Part shown: in pieces, positions 26,607-35,684 of the stretch
Layout: each line of letters starts with the position of its first letter
Numbering within the stretch: the first letter of the stretch is position 1
DNA from: Nitratireductor sp. XY-223
Lineage (GTDB): Bacteria; Pseudomonadota; Alphaproteobacteria; Rhizobiales; Rhizobiaceae
Direction of reading: 5' to 3'
Assembly (NCBI RefSeq): GCF_004959855.1
Contig: NZ_SPNT01000001.1
Coordinates: forward strand, 868,001-932,000
DNA length: 64,000 nucleotides
Notes under the pieces: generated by a model
What the model was told of the DNA's origin: nothing
What the model saw: only the letters and a program-made list of their open reading frames with translations
Databases searched by the model: none
Made by a program: the position numbers and the translations under genes

Positions 26607-26609
26607 GGC

Positions 26610-27842
26610 TTACCAGCCGTTGCGACGCCGTTCGCGCATGTACCGGTATTCAAGGCCCATACAGCCCCAGAGGATTCCGAGCAGGATGTAGTAGTGCCGC
26701 CAATGGTCGGTATCGATGAAGGTCGATACGAGGACGTGACCGACAAAGACAACATAGGTGCACAGAAAATAGGGCTGCCATGGGCGCTCGCGCAGCAAGC
26801 ACTTGAACCCGGCGAACAAGGTCCAGACCGTGAGCGTCAGGTAGGACACGAAACCGAGCCACCCGTAGTCGAGCAGCGCCTTGAGCCAGATATTGTGGGT
26901 GTCCTCGCCGAACATCTTGCCGAATTCGAGCGGCCCGATGCCGAGCGGGTGCAGCATGGCAACCTGCAGTCCCAGCCAGTAGCGATTGAACCGGCCGAAC
27001 TGGCCGGCGTCATACTCCTGGACCAGTTGCGCGCGCGTTGTGAAGAGCTCCGAAATCTGCTCGAACTGAAGGAGGATCAACAGCGTCACGACGAGCAGGA
27101 CAAAACCGATCGCGCCGGCGAAGAGGATGCGCATGCGGAAGGCGGTCGAGCGTTCCTTGATCAGCATCAGGAAGACCAGCAGCAGCATGGAGAAGGCGTA
27201 AAGACCCCACGCAGCGCGGGAAAACGCCAGGAAAACGGCCAGCGTCAGGACAAAGAGCGCGGCGATGCGCGGAATGCTGGCGGCGAATCCCCCGGTCAGG
27301 GTCTGGTGGACAAGAAAACAGGCGGGCAGCACCAGGAACGGGCCGAAGACGTTCGGATCCTGGAAGGCGCCCTTGGCGCGGCCGTAGCGCAGGAACAATT
27401 CGCTGTTCGGCAACAGCTGAAAATACCCCAGAATACCAAGCAGGCCCGTCGCCAGCGCACCGACCAGATAGGCGGTGAAGATCACCTTCAGGCGCCGGTC
27501 GTCCGCTTCGATGACGGCGGCGAAGAAGACAGAGGACAAAGCAAGAAAGACCGACACGGCCATGTAGAGCGGCAGCTTGGTGCCCAGCTCGCCGACGGTC
27601 GTCAGCGAAATGAGACCGCCGATGTTGAAGCACATGAGAATGGCGAGAAGGATGGCACTGTTACGCGACAGCCGCAGCCCGAATATGAACCAGATCGCGA
27701 TCAGTGCGACCATGTAGATTTCGTAAGGCGCCGGCTCGTAGATGACGAAGCCGGCAAGGAATGCGCCTATCGCCAGGGAGAACTTCGCAACGGCCGCTAT
27801 GACGGCCGGGTGGGTCCTGTGGTCGATCGCTGCTTCGTGCAT
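26610..27842 (-). CDS. O-antigen ligase/polymerase (Wzy-like) membrane protein
   Basis: A 410-residue protein with about ten transmembrane segments (for example AIGAFLAGFVIYEPAPYEIY and YAFSMLLLVFLMLIKERS). A long periplasmic loop follows late in the sequence, including RYWLGLQVAMLHPLGIGPLE and GEDTHNIWLKALLDYGWLG. The (H)N-xW-L block after a GxGP motif is the signature of the Wzy_C/WaaL superfamily. Given its operon it most likely polymerises exopolysaccharide repeat units at the inner membrane rather than ligating O-antigen. It begins four bases after the priming transferase gene ends, so the two are probably coupled. Confidence 0.85.
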   Translation of the reverse strand: MHEAAIDHRTHPAVIAAVAKFSLAIGAFLAGFVIYEPAPYEIYMVALIAIWFIFGLRLSRNSAILLAILMCFNIGGLISLTTVGELGTKLPLYMAVSVFLALSSVFFAAVIEADDRRLKVIFTAYLVGALATGLLGILGYFQLLPNSELFLRYGRAKGAFQDPNVFGPFLVLPACFLVHQTLTGGFAASIPRIAALFVLTLAVFLAFSRAAWGLYAFSMLLLVFLMLIKERSTAFRMRILFAGAIGFVLLVVTLLILLQFEQISELFTTRAQLVQEYDAGQFGRFNRYWLGLQVAMLHPLGIGPLEFGKMFGEDTHNIWLKALLDYGWLGFVSYLTLTVWTLFAGFKCLLRERPWQPYFLCTYVVFVGHVLVSTFIDTDHWRHYYILLGILWGCMGLEYRYMRERRRNGW

Positions 27843-27846
27843 CGGC

Positions 27847-29394
27847 CTAGTATGCGGTTTCCGAACCGAACAGCCGGATCGGCGTGAGGAACAGAATCTT
27901 GAGATCGAACAGCAGCGACCAGTTTTCGATGTAGTAGAGGTCGTAGGCGGTGCGCTGCTTGATTTTCTCGTCGTCGTCGATCTCGCCGCGCCAGCCATTG
28001 ATCTGGGCCCATCCCGTCACGCCCGGCTTAACGCGGTGGCGGGCGAAATAGCCGTCGACCACCTCGGCGAACATACGGTCATGCGACTGGGCGTGAACGG
28101 CGTGTGGTCGCGGTCCGACAAGGGAAAGATCACCCTTGAGCGCGTTGAAGAACTGCGGCAGTTCATCGATGGAGGTGCGGCGGATGAACCGTCCGACCGG
28201 GGTCACGCGCGGGTCGTTCTTGGTGACTGCGTTGCGTGCCGTCGGATCCGACTGATCCGCGTACATCGAGCGGAACTTGTAGACATTGATGACCTCATTG
28301 TTGAAACCGTGACGCTTTTGCGTGAAGAAAACCGGTCCCCTCGAGGTCGCCTTGACGGCGATCGCCGTTGCCAGCATCACCGGCGAGAACACAATGATGC
28401 CGAGAATGCTGAAGACGATGTCGAACATGCGCTTGGCGACCGAATCCCAGTCGTTGATCGGCCGGTCGAATATGTCCAGCATGCGGACCGAGCCGATGCT
28501 GGAATAGGCGCGGGGTCGAAAGCGCAGCTCGCTTGAATGGGCTGCAAGGCGAATGTCGACAGGCAGCACCCATAGCTTCTTCAAAAGCTCCATGACGCGC
28601 TTTTCGGCGGTCAGGGGAAGCGACAGGATCAGCATGTCGATGCGCGCCAAACGAGCGAATTCGACAAGTTCGGAAACATTGCCGAGCTTCGGGTACCCGG
28701 CGACAATGGCAGGCGACCGCCGCTCGCTGCGATCATCGAAGATGCCGCAGATCCTGACATCGTTGTCCGGTTGCTGCTCCAGTGCGCGGATGAGGTGTTC
28801 GGCGGCCGGGCCGCCGCCGACGATGACCGCGCGGCGCTCCATGGTTCCGTCGCGGGCCCAGCGGCGAATGGCGAAGGCGACGAAGTAGCGGTTGGCGAAC
28901 AGAAAGAGAATCCCGGACAGGAACCAGGAACCGAACCAGACGCGGGAGTACTCGGCACCGATCTTCAGGAAGAATGCGACCGCCGTCATCGTCGCGAACG
29001 TAATCGTCCAGCACAGGATGAGCTTGGAGAGCGTTCTGAAGACACTGCGCAATGATTGCACCTGATAGGCATCGCAGAGCTGGAAGAGCAGAAATGCAAA
29101 CAGCGCACCGGCGACGGTCGTGAACAGGTAGTACGTTTCGAAGCCGGATTTCGGCAGGACGTAGAACAGGAAAACGGCGATGCCGCAAAGACTCAGGCCG
29201 ATGATCTCGAACAACCGGGTGAAACCGGTGATCATGGCCGGCGAATAGCTGTCGTCGCCAAGCTGCCGGGCAATCTGTCGCGCCAGCTTGCTGACCTTCT
29301 CCGCCGGTTCACCGGCCGCGTTTCCGCCGGTGCCGGCCTGATCAGGGTGCTGCGTGTCTGTCGCGTCCGCTTTCATGGAACGTTCTGCGGTCAT
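27847..29394 (-). CDS. Undecaprenyl-phosphate sugar phosphotransferase (priming transferase)
   Basis: A 515-residue polyisoprenyl-phosphate hexose-1-phosphate transferase of the WcaJ/PssY type that starts exopolysaccharide repeat units. Four N-terminal membrane helices run from about 60 to 180 and a Rossmann-like CoA-binding domain from about 190 to 310 (AVIVGGGPAAEHLIRALE). The catalytic bacterial sugar transferase domain starts with KRMFDIVFSILGIIVFSPVM. Within it are KFRSMY, RRTSIDELPQFFNALKGDLS and VGPRPHAV, and then RVKPGVTGWAQINGWRGEID. The donor is probably UDP-glucose or UDP-galactose. The N-terminal 60 residues are polar and without homology that I recognise. Confidence 0.92.
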   Translation of the reverse strand: MTAERSMKADATDTQHPDQAGTGGNAAGEPAEKVSKLARQIARQLGDDSYSPAMITGFTRLFEIIGLSLCGIAVFLFYVLPKSGFETYYLFTTVAGALFAFLLFQLCDAYQVQSLRSVFRTLSKLILCWTITFATMTAVAFFLKIGAEYSRVWFGSWFLSGILFLFANRYFVAFAIRRWARDGTMERRAVIVGGGPAAEHLIRALEQQPDNDVRICGIFDDRSERRSPAIVAGYPKLGNVSELVEFARLARIDMLILSLPLTAEKRVMELLKKLWVLPVDIRLAAHSSELRFRPRAYSSIGSVRMLDIFDRPINDWDSVAKRMFDIVFSILGIIVFSPVMLATAIAVKATSRGPVFFTQKRHGFNNEVINVYKFRSMYADQSDPTARNAVTKNDPRVTPVGRFIRRTSIDELPQFFNALKGDLSLVGPRPHAVHAQSHDRMFAEVVDGYFARHRVKPGVTGWAQINGWRGEIDDDEKIKQRTAYDLYYIENWSLLFDLKILFLTPIRLFGSETAY

Positions 29395-29487
29395 GTTCTC
29401 AGCTATGGTTCCTGGCTTCCTGAGAACAGGACTACCACCGAGCTGTTAATTATTGTTTGATCCCGGGCGAGGCCGATGAGGCTCCCC

Positions 29488-30624
29488 TCAGGCAAGGCAG
29501 GCCCTGTAAAAATCGACCATGTCGGTCGCCATCTTCCCGGCAGAGAATCGCTCGTGCAGCGCCGCCTTGGTCGGCATGTGCCTTTCGATGTCGTGCGGTT
29601 GCCGGACCGCCAGTGCCATGGCGCCGGCAAGCGCTTCGACATCGTCTCCGGGGACGAGCGCGCCGCTGTCCGAGCCGAAGATTTCCGGTATGCCGCCCAC
29701 ATCGGCGGCAATCATGGGCCTGCCGGCGGCAAGCGCTTCCAGCACCAGGTAGGGAAGCGATTCCGCCCGAGACGGTACGATTACGGTCTTGCCGAGTCGC
29801 AGCGCCTCGCGAACCGGCATGGCCGGGTGCAGCGTGACACGCTCCAGCAGGCCGCTCTGAACAAGCATCTGCCGGTAGCTTTCCTTCTCGTCGCCGTCGC
29901 CGATCATTACGGCGGTCAGCGGCCTGCCGACAATGCGCTCTGCCCGGGCAACGGCCTCGATAAAGAGGTCCGGGCCCTTCAGCCGGCGCATCATGCCGAT
30001 ATAGAGGAAATCAGCCGCGTCGTTGGCCGGTTGGATGTCCTCGAACTCGCATTCCAGCAGTCCGTTATAGACCAGGCGGTTGGGCGGTGCCGCCCGGCCG
30101 ACCTTGTCCAGGTAGGCCCTGCGCTCGTAGTCGCTGACGAAGGCGAGCCCGTCGGTAAAGCGCTCCAACAGGCGTTCCAGCAGGAAATAGAATTTGCCCG
30201 ACAGGCGGGCGCTGCTGTAATGCAGGCTGCCTCCATGCGGTGAGTAAAAGCGGGCTACGCGAGACCTGGAAACCCGCAACCTTGAGCCGATCAAACGGGC
30301 GATGGCGCCGCCCTTGGCGCCGTGGCCGTGTATGATGTCCGGCTGCAATTTCTTGATTTCATTGGTGCATTTCGCAAGAGCGATAAAGTCGGATGGCCCG
30401 ATCGAGCGACGGATGGGCGTGCGCGTCAGTCCGAGGTCCAGATACGGGCGAATGCCATCGAACAGCGCGTCCTCATGGGCGCCTCCGGTGGTGCTGTCGC
30501 AGAGGATCCCCACCTTGTGGCCGGCTTTGTGATGCTGTTCGGTCAAGTCGCGCACGTGCCGGAAGATTCCGCCCACCGGGGAGCGGAAGCAGTGCAGAAT
30601 GCGCAAGGAATCCGAATCCGACAT
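29488..30624 (-). CDS. Glycosyltransferase family 4 protein
   Basis: A 378-residue GT-B fold transferase expected to act at the cytoplasmic face of the membrane on the lipid-linked sugar made by the priming enzyme. The acceptor domain opens RILHCFRSPVGGIFRHVRDL and contains PDIIHGHGAKGGAIARLIGS. The donor domain includes FLYIGMMRRLKGPDLFIEAV and the nucleotide-sugar motif SRAESLPYLVLEALAAGRPM, in which the E-x7-E glutamates can be seen. It lies between the Wza-like and priming genes, 19 and 93 bases away. It is the only additional glycosyltransferase in the visible locus. Linkage and donor sugar are unknown. Confidence 0.9.
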   Translation of the reverse strand: MSDSDSLRILHCFRSPVGGIFRHVRDLTEQHHKAGHKVGILCDSTTGGAHEDALFDGIRPYLDLGLTRTPIRRSIGPSDFIALAKCTNEIKKLQPDIIHGHGAKGGAIARLIGSRLRVSRSRVARFYSPHGGSLHYSSARLSGKFYFLLERLLERFTDGLAFVSDYERRAYLDKVGRAAPPNRLVYNGLLECEFEDIQPANDAADFLYIGMMRRLKGPDLFIEAVARAERIVGRPLTAVMIGDGDEKESYRQMLVQSGLLERVTLHPAMPVREALRLGKTVIVPSRAESLPYLVLEALAAGRPMIAADVGGIPEIFGSDSGALVPGDDVEALAGAMALAVRQPHDIERHMPTKAALHERFSAGKMATDMVDFYRACLA

Positions 30625-30643
30625 TGCCGTCCCGATTTTGCGG

Positions 30644-31219
30644 TCAGAAGAGACGTTCGCGAACGTAGATGGTGTCGCCCGCCAGGATCGGATCCGAAAT
30701 CGGCACCCTCCCGGTCAGGACCTCGCCACTGACCTTTCTTGTTATGTCCACGTTTGACTGGTTGGCGCGCGCGGTGTAGCCGCCCGCGATTGCAATAGCG
30801 TTTTGCACATTCATCCCCGGAACGTAGGAATACTGGCCGGCCGCGTTGACCTCGCCGAGTATGAAGAAGGACCGGTGCCGGTCGACCTGGATGGATACAT
30901 CGGGATCGCGCAGGTATCCTTTGCGCAACTGGCCGGCAATCTTGGTCTCGAGCTGTTGGATCGTGTCGCCGCGGGCGCTCACCGAACCGATCAGCGGAAA
31001 CGAGACGTAGCCGGCCTGGTCGACCACATAGGTGTTTGTCAGATCGTCCTGCTCGAAAACCGTTATGCGCAGATTGTCGCCCGAATCGAGCCGATAGGGC
31101 TGGACAACCGCCTTGTGAAATGCGTCCGGCGCCGGCCGGTATCCGGAGCAGCCGGATAGCGTCAGCGCAAGGCCGATAAGGCAAAGGGCAGCCGCAGTTC
31201 TCAGTTTTTCAAGCGCCAT
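30644..31219 (-). CDS. Polysaccharide export lipoprotein (Wza-like, short)
   Basis: A 191-residue outer-membrane polysaccharide export protein. The lipobox is LTLSGC, with the lipidated Cys near residue 24. The Poly_export domain follows (YRLDSGDNLRITVFEQDDLT, then VVDQAGYVSFPLIGSVSARG), and an SLBB-like segment (FFILGEVNAAGQYSYVPGMN) completes the protein. At this length it lacks the C-terminal membrane-spanning helix seen in E. coli Wza, as is usual for rhizobial ExoF-type relatives. The ATG at 31219 is preferred to an upstream in-frame TTG. It is the first gene of the leftward EPS unit and is divergent from the co-polymerase gene across 224 bases. Confidence 0.88.
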   Translation of the reverse strand: MALEKLRTAAALCLIGLALTLSGCSGYRPAPDAFHKAVVQPYRLDSGDNLRITVFEQDDLTNTYVVDQAGYVSFPLIGSVSARGDTIQQLETKIAGQLRKGYLRDPDVSIQVDRHRSFFILGEVNAAGQYSYVPGMNVQNAIAIAGGYTARANQSNVDITRKVSGEVLTGRVPISDPILAGDTIYVRERLF

Positions 31220-31443
31220 ATTCAGCAATTACTCTTTCAACACGAGACGAACGAAGTGGCCCTGTTATCGTCCGGTTAAGGTTAATGGCCGGTAAAGTGC
31301 ATCCGATTTTCGTGCTGCAACGTGCAATTGGCGGTGATGGCGGGTTTTCGGCGCGAAGATGTAAATGATCCGTAAAGAGGCGCTTAACCCTTATGTTACC
31401 ATAATTGTTTACCTCTTCGGCTGCTAAGAGGGAGAACAACGTA

Positions 31444-33906
31444 ATGTCGCGCCAACCGTCAAACGGCAACGATGCGGATATCGATATAGCGCGGCTGTTC
31501 GCTGCCGTCTGGCAGCGCCGCCTTGCGATCCTGTCCTTGATGCTGATCGTTTGCGCCGCGGCGTTCGTGATCTCCGGGAACATCGCGCCCCGGTACCGCG
31601 CCGAGAGCCGCATTCTGATCGAGGCGCGCGAACCGCTGTTCACGCAAAGCGGGCAGCAGGATACCGGACAATCGCAATTCCTCGACGCACAGGGCATCAC
31701 CAGCCAGGTCGAGATCATTAATTCCACGAACCTGATCAAATCGGTTGCCGACCAGCTCGATCTTGCCGACACGGGGGAATTCAGCGGGGTCGCCAAACCG
31801 TCCATGATCACCAGCGTGCTCATGGGCGCGGGCCTGATTTCGGATCCCTATGACGCGCCGCCCGAGGAGCGCCTCATCGAAACGTTCCGCGAGCATCTGA
31901 CGGTTTTCCAGGTGGAAAATTCGCGGGTCATCGTCATCGCGTTCTGGTCGACGGACAGGAAGCTTGCGGCGCAGGTGGCCAACGCGATGGCCGAAACCTA
32001 TCTGGCGATGCAGAGCGGCGCCAAACTGCTTTCCAATGCCGACACCACCGCGTGGCTGGAGCCGGAAATCGCCAACCTGCGCGAGAAAGTCCGCGTGGCC
32101 GAGGCGAAAGTCGCCGACTACCGGGCGAAGTCGGGCCTGCTGCTGGTGGACGATACCGCGACGCTCGCGACCCAGCAGCTTGCCGAGATATCCACCGAGC
32201 TCAGCCGCGTGCGCGGCGAGAAGGCCGAGGCTCTGGCGCGGGCGACCGCGGTCAGGAACGCCATCGAGAGCGGCCGCTCGACCGGGGATTTCGCCAATGC
32301 GGTCCAGTCCGAGGTGATCCAGCGCCTGCGTGAGCGGCAGGCAGCGGTCCAGGCCGAGATCGCGGATCTCTCGGTCACGCTGCTGGATGCCCACCCGCGC
32401 ATCAAGGGGCTGCGTTCGCAGCTGCGGGATATCGACAAGCAGATCCGGGCGGAAACGCGCAATATCCTGCGCGGGTTCGAGAACGAGGCTGAGATTGCGC
32501 AGTTGCGCGAGGATGAGCTTGCCGCTCAGCTCAATGACCTGAAAGCCGATTCCGCGCGGGCGGGAAGCGAGGAGGTCGAGCTGCGCGCCCTGGAACGCGA
32601 GGCGACCGCACAGCGCGAGCTGCTTGAGGTGTATCTCAGCCGATACCGCGAAGCGGCATCGCGGTCCGACCGGGGCAATCTGCCCGCCGATGCCCGCATC
32701 ATCTCCGAAGCGCTGGTTCCGACCGGCGCCTACTTTCCCAAGCCGATACCGATCACGGTCATCGCCGGTCTGATCACTTTGCTGATAGCGTCTATCACCA
32801 TCATGCTGCGGGAACTCTTTTCCGGCAGGGCATTGAAACCGGTCGATTACGGCCCGACCGAGCGCGGCAGGGTGTTCAAGCCGGCGCACGACCGCGATCC
32901 TGACAGTTCACCGGCGATACCCGAACCGCAAAAGGTCGCGGCGACCACACCGGTTCTGGCGGCGGATCGCATCGCCCGGGCAACCGAAAGGCGCCTGCCG
33001 GACGGCCCGGCGGACGATTTGCCCGAAAGCCCGGTGGGCGAATTGGCGGAAGATCCCCCGGCGGACCCGCCGGAAGCGGCGACGCCGACTGAGCCTTTGA
33101 CGCCCGAGGAAGAGCCGGATGTTCCCGTTTTCGACGCTGTCGTGCCGGAAGAGGGCGTGGTCGAGGATATCCAGCCGGACGACGTGCTGATGCCACATGA
33201 AGACGAAACGGACCCGGCCGATCTTGCCGAGCTTGTTGCCGAAGACGGCGGAGAAACGCTCACGGCAGCGAATGACGAATTCGACGGCGGGCACCAGCTG
33301 ATCGTCGACCGGGAGGCTGAGCACAGCGTCAGTGCGATCACCGGACATCTGATCGCGGCAAGGACTGATATCGCCGTGGTCGTGTCGCCGGAGGGCGACA
33401 AGGGGTCGACCACATCGGTCATGCTGGCGCGCATGCTTGCCAATGAAGGCCGCCAGACCCTCTTGATCGATATGACCGGATCCGCCTGCCCAAGCCGCAT
33501 GATGGTTCCCCAGTCGAATCTGCCGGGCATCACCGAGGTCCTGATCGACGCCTGCACAATTCCAGAGGCTTTGCATGCGGACCGCCTCTCGAACGCGCAC
33601 ATCCTTCCACAGGGGGGGATCGATCCGGCCGAGGCGATGCACAATGCTGAGCGTCTTCCGGAGGTGATCTCGCAGGTCTCCAAGGTTTACGACATCGTCG
33701 TCATCGAATGCGGACCGGCGAACTCGGCCGGGGTCAAGCGACTGCTCGACGGCCTGGAGGTCGATATGATCTTTTCCGTCGTGCAGCCGGACGAATCGCT
33801 GATGACCGAGTACTTGACGGACTTTTATTCAGAAGGCTTCAGCGAGCTGCTGATGATGAGCCCGGGCGCCGGTGCACCGAACCGGCCCGACCGGAGCGCC
33901 GCGTAG
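31444..33906 (+). CDS. Polysaccharide co-polymerase with fused degenerate BY-kinase-like domain
   Basis: An 820-residue inner-membrane protein of the GumC/ExoP kind that sets chain length and couples polymerisation to export. Wzz domain: first membrane helix at about 27-47, long periplasmic coiled coil, second helix (ITVIAGLITLLIASITIMLR) near 434-456. An acidic, proline-rich linker covers about 470-625. The C-terminal domain resembles CpsD/CapB tyrosine kinases. However, the P-loop reads SPEGDKGSTT with the usual GK order reversed, Walker A' is LLIDMTGS without the second Asp, and Walker B is IVVIECGP. There is no C-terminal tyrosine cluster. It is probably a pseudokinase. GGGAG precedes the ATG at 31444. 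Confidence 0.85.
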   Translation: MSRQPSNGNDADIDIARLFAAVWQRRLAILSLMLIVCAAAFVISGNIAPRYRAESRILIEAREPLFTQSGQQDTGQSQFLDAQGITSQVEIINSTNLIKSVADQLDLADTGEFSGVAKPSMITSVLMGAGLISDPYDAPPEERLIETFREHLTVFQVENSRVIVIAFWSTDRKLAAQVANAMAETYLAMQSGAKLLSNADTTAWLEPEIANLREKVRVAEAKVADYRAKSGLLLVDDTATLATQQLAEISTELSRVRGEKAEALARATAVRNAIESGRSTGDFANAVQSEVIQRLRERQAAVQAEIADLSVTLLDAHPRIKGLRSQLRDIDKQIRAETRNILRGFENEAEIAQLREDELAAQLNDLKADSARAGSEEVELRALEREATAQRELLEVYLSRYREAASRSDRGNLPADARIISEALVPTGAYFPKPIPITVIAGLITLLIASITIMLRELFSGRALKPVDYGPTERGRVFKPAHDRDPDSSPAIPEPQKVAATTPVLAADRIARATERRLPDGPADDLPESPVGELAEDPPADPPEAATPTEPLTPEEEPDVPVFDAVVPEEGVVEDIQPDDVLMPHEDETDPADLAELVAEDGGETLTAANDEFDGGHQLIVDREAEHSVSAITGHLIAARTDIAVVVSPEGDKGSTTSVMLARMLANEGRQTLLIDMTGSACPSRMMVPQSNLPGITEVLIDACTIPEALHADRLSNAHILPQGGIDPAEAMHNAERLPEVISQVSKVYDIVVIECGPANSAGVKRLLDGLEVDMIFSVVQPDESLMTEYLTDFYSEGFSELLMMSPGAGAPNRPDRSAA

Positions 33907-33927
33907 TCGCCATTTCAAAACAGGACG

Positions 33928-35100
33928 TTATCTGGCGTTGGTGATCCAGAGCCTGACGGCTTTCGCCAGTTTGAACACGCCCGGGCGCGATTTGACGAAG
34001 CGTTTCACATCGGTGGCTATACGCGCCGAGAGCGTCCCGACGCGGCCTGCAGCCGTGACTGCCAGATACGTATCGTAGTGCCGTGTTTCCACGTCGCACC
34101 AATTGCGCTTGTAGGGCTCGTCGCCGACTCCGAAATCGAACATGTTCGCGCCGGATTCGCAGGCGTCGCGGATGATGAGGTAAAACAAGAGCTCGCCGGG
34201 GCTTGCGTGTTCGGTCGGTCCCATGGCTATCGAGCTGAACTGGCAGATGATGTCGCGCCCCTTGCTCGACAATGCCGCGAGCGCGCAGATCAGGCCGTCG
34301 TGCTGACGCAGCCGGATTGCGTACATCTCGATCATCTTGCGCTCCTGGCCGACACTTTCCTGCGCCAGGCGGTGGAAATAGGCCTGGATGTCGGGATCGC
34401 CGAAAATCTCGGGCAATCCCTGATAGGCGAAGCGCGCGGATTTCTGCAGGTAGAACTCTTCGAGGAGCTCACGGGCCTCGTCGGCCGTACCCGCCTTGAT
34501 GAAGTCGTACCCGCCGATCTCATCGAGCTTTCGCTCGGACTTTCGGAACCGCTTGCGGCGCCGCTTGGCGTTGCCGCGCGACAGGACGGCGGAGAAATCG
34601 CCGTCCAACGTCACATGAAAGGAGCGGTTCTGGTTTTCAACACTCGGCCAGTGGGAGAAGGGGTTTCGGTAGCCGTGCCATTCAAGCGGCTGCCGATCCA
34701 GGTGCACGAAATCCACACCAAGCGGCAATTTGGCGAGCTCTCTGCGCAGTTCCAGCATGGTTGCCGGGTTGGCATCGTCCAGGAAATGCGACGAGAACAC
34801 ACCGAAATTGACATTGTTGAAAGGCGCGGCAATGTACTTCGCCACTTTCAGCGGACCGTGGCGCGTGATGTAAAGCGGCAAAATGAATGCCGTCTCGCCG
34901 GAGCGGGCGCCGGATCCGTATACGGCCGTGATGATCAGCGGTTTGGCCCCGGTCTCGATTATCCAGCCGCGGCACCAGTCGTAGGTCTGGTGTACCGGGC
35001 ACTCGGGGGCTGCTTCAAGCGCGCGCCACACGGGCTCTATCGACTCCAGCTCATTCGAACACTGGAGGGAAAAACTGGTTGCCTCAACCGGTTTTCGCAT
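33928..35100 (-). CDS. GNAT-fold acyltransferase of the CelD/BcsL (BioF2-like) family
   Basis: A 390-residue acetyltransferase of the Acetyltransf_6 group, whose members modify exopolysaccharides or cellulose or act in amino-acyl transfer. Visible blocks are HQTYDWCRGWIIETGAKPLI, a basic run KRRRKRFRKSERKLDEIGGY, and SSIAMGPTEHASPGELLFYL. The C-terminal family hallmark is MFDFGVGDEPYKRNWCDVET. The start at 35100 is supported by GGAG nine bases upstream; ATGs at 35151 and 35169 are alternatives adding up to 23 polar residues. It converges on the co-polymerase gene with a 21-base gap and probably belongs to the EPS locus as a decorating enzyme. That last point is inference. Confidence 0.82.
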   Translation of the reverse strand: MRKPVEATSFSLQCSNELESIEPVWRALEAAPECPVHQTYDWCRGWIIETGAKPLIITAVYGSGARSGETAFILPLYITRHGPLKVAKYIAAPFNNVNFGVFSSHFLDDANPATMLELRRELAKLPLGVDFVHLDRQPLEWHGYRNPFSHWPSVENQNRSFHVTLDGDFSAVLSRGNAKRRRKRFRKSERKLDEIGGYDFIKAGTADEARELLEEFYLQKSARFAYQGLPEIFGDPDIQAYFHRLAQESVGQERKMIEMYAIRLRQHDGLICALAALSSKGRDIICQFSSIAMGPTEHASPGELLFYLIIRDACESGANMFDFGVGDEPYKRNWCDVETRHYDTYLAVTAAGRVGTLSARIATDVKRFVKSRPGVFKLAKAVRLWITNAR

Positions 35101-35279
35101 CGAAATCGTCTCCGCCGACCCTGCTCCCCCGCAAGCCTCTCCGCGATCCATCGCGACAGGCGCGTGCATCGACAATTGGGCTTCTCAACCGGAGGGTCAA
35201 ATTCTTGCCCCAACCGATATTAACCGATTGAACTTAAAAAACTCTGATTGCAGGGTAAATTGGCATCGACGGCGGCGGT

Positions 35280-35504
35280 TCAGCGTTCGCGGCGTGCTCC
35301 GCCGGCAGGCCTTTCCATCCAGCGAATGACAAGCATAGCGGGCAATATCCACAAAAGGCCGGACACCAGGAAATACAACAGGTGCACCCACCAGGGCGAT
35401 TCGGCGAGCCTGTAGGACGCGACGGTGGTCGCGATCAGGGCGTAAAGCACCACCAGTGCGATCAGGACAATCATTCCGATCAGTTTTCTGAGGCGAACGG
35501 GCAT
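35280..35504 (-). CDS. DUF2842 family membrane protein
   Basis: A 74-residue protein with two transmembrane segments (LIGMIVLIALVVLYALIATT and WWVHLLYFLVSGLLWILPAM), starting MPVRLRKLIG and ending VIRWMERPAGGARRER. I recall DUF2842 as a small alphaproteobacterial family often placed next to respiratory assembly genes. It is divergent from ctaA across 180 bases. Function unknown; no catalytic residue is apparent. The start at 35504 is preferred over an upstream ATG at 35537 because the family begins at MPxRLRK. Confidence 0.85.
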   Translation of the reverse strand: MPVRLRKLIGMIVLIALVVLYALIATTVASYRLAESPWWVHLLYFLVSGLLWILPAMLVIRWMERPAGGARRER

Positions 35505-35684
35505 TCGAGCTCTGCGGCTATTGGTCTGCTGCTGCAAGTAAAGGAAACGGCGCGCCGTTCAAGCCCTATTTTCCCATGGCGATAGCCTATTTTGCCGCAT
35601 CCTTCCCGACAACCTGTGTCTTGCGTTCTTTGGCGGACTGTTACAAATGTGCGCAGACAACAGCACAGGGTCGCCCATTTGCCG

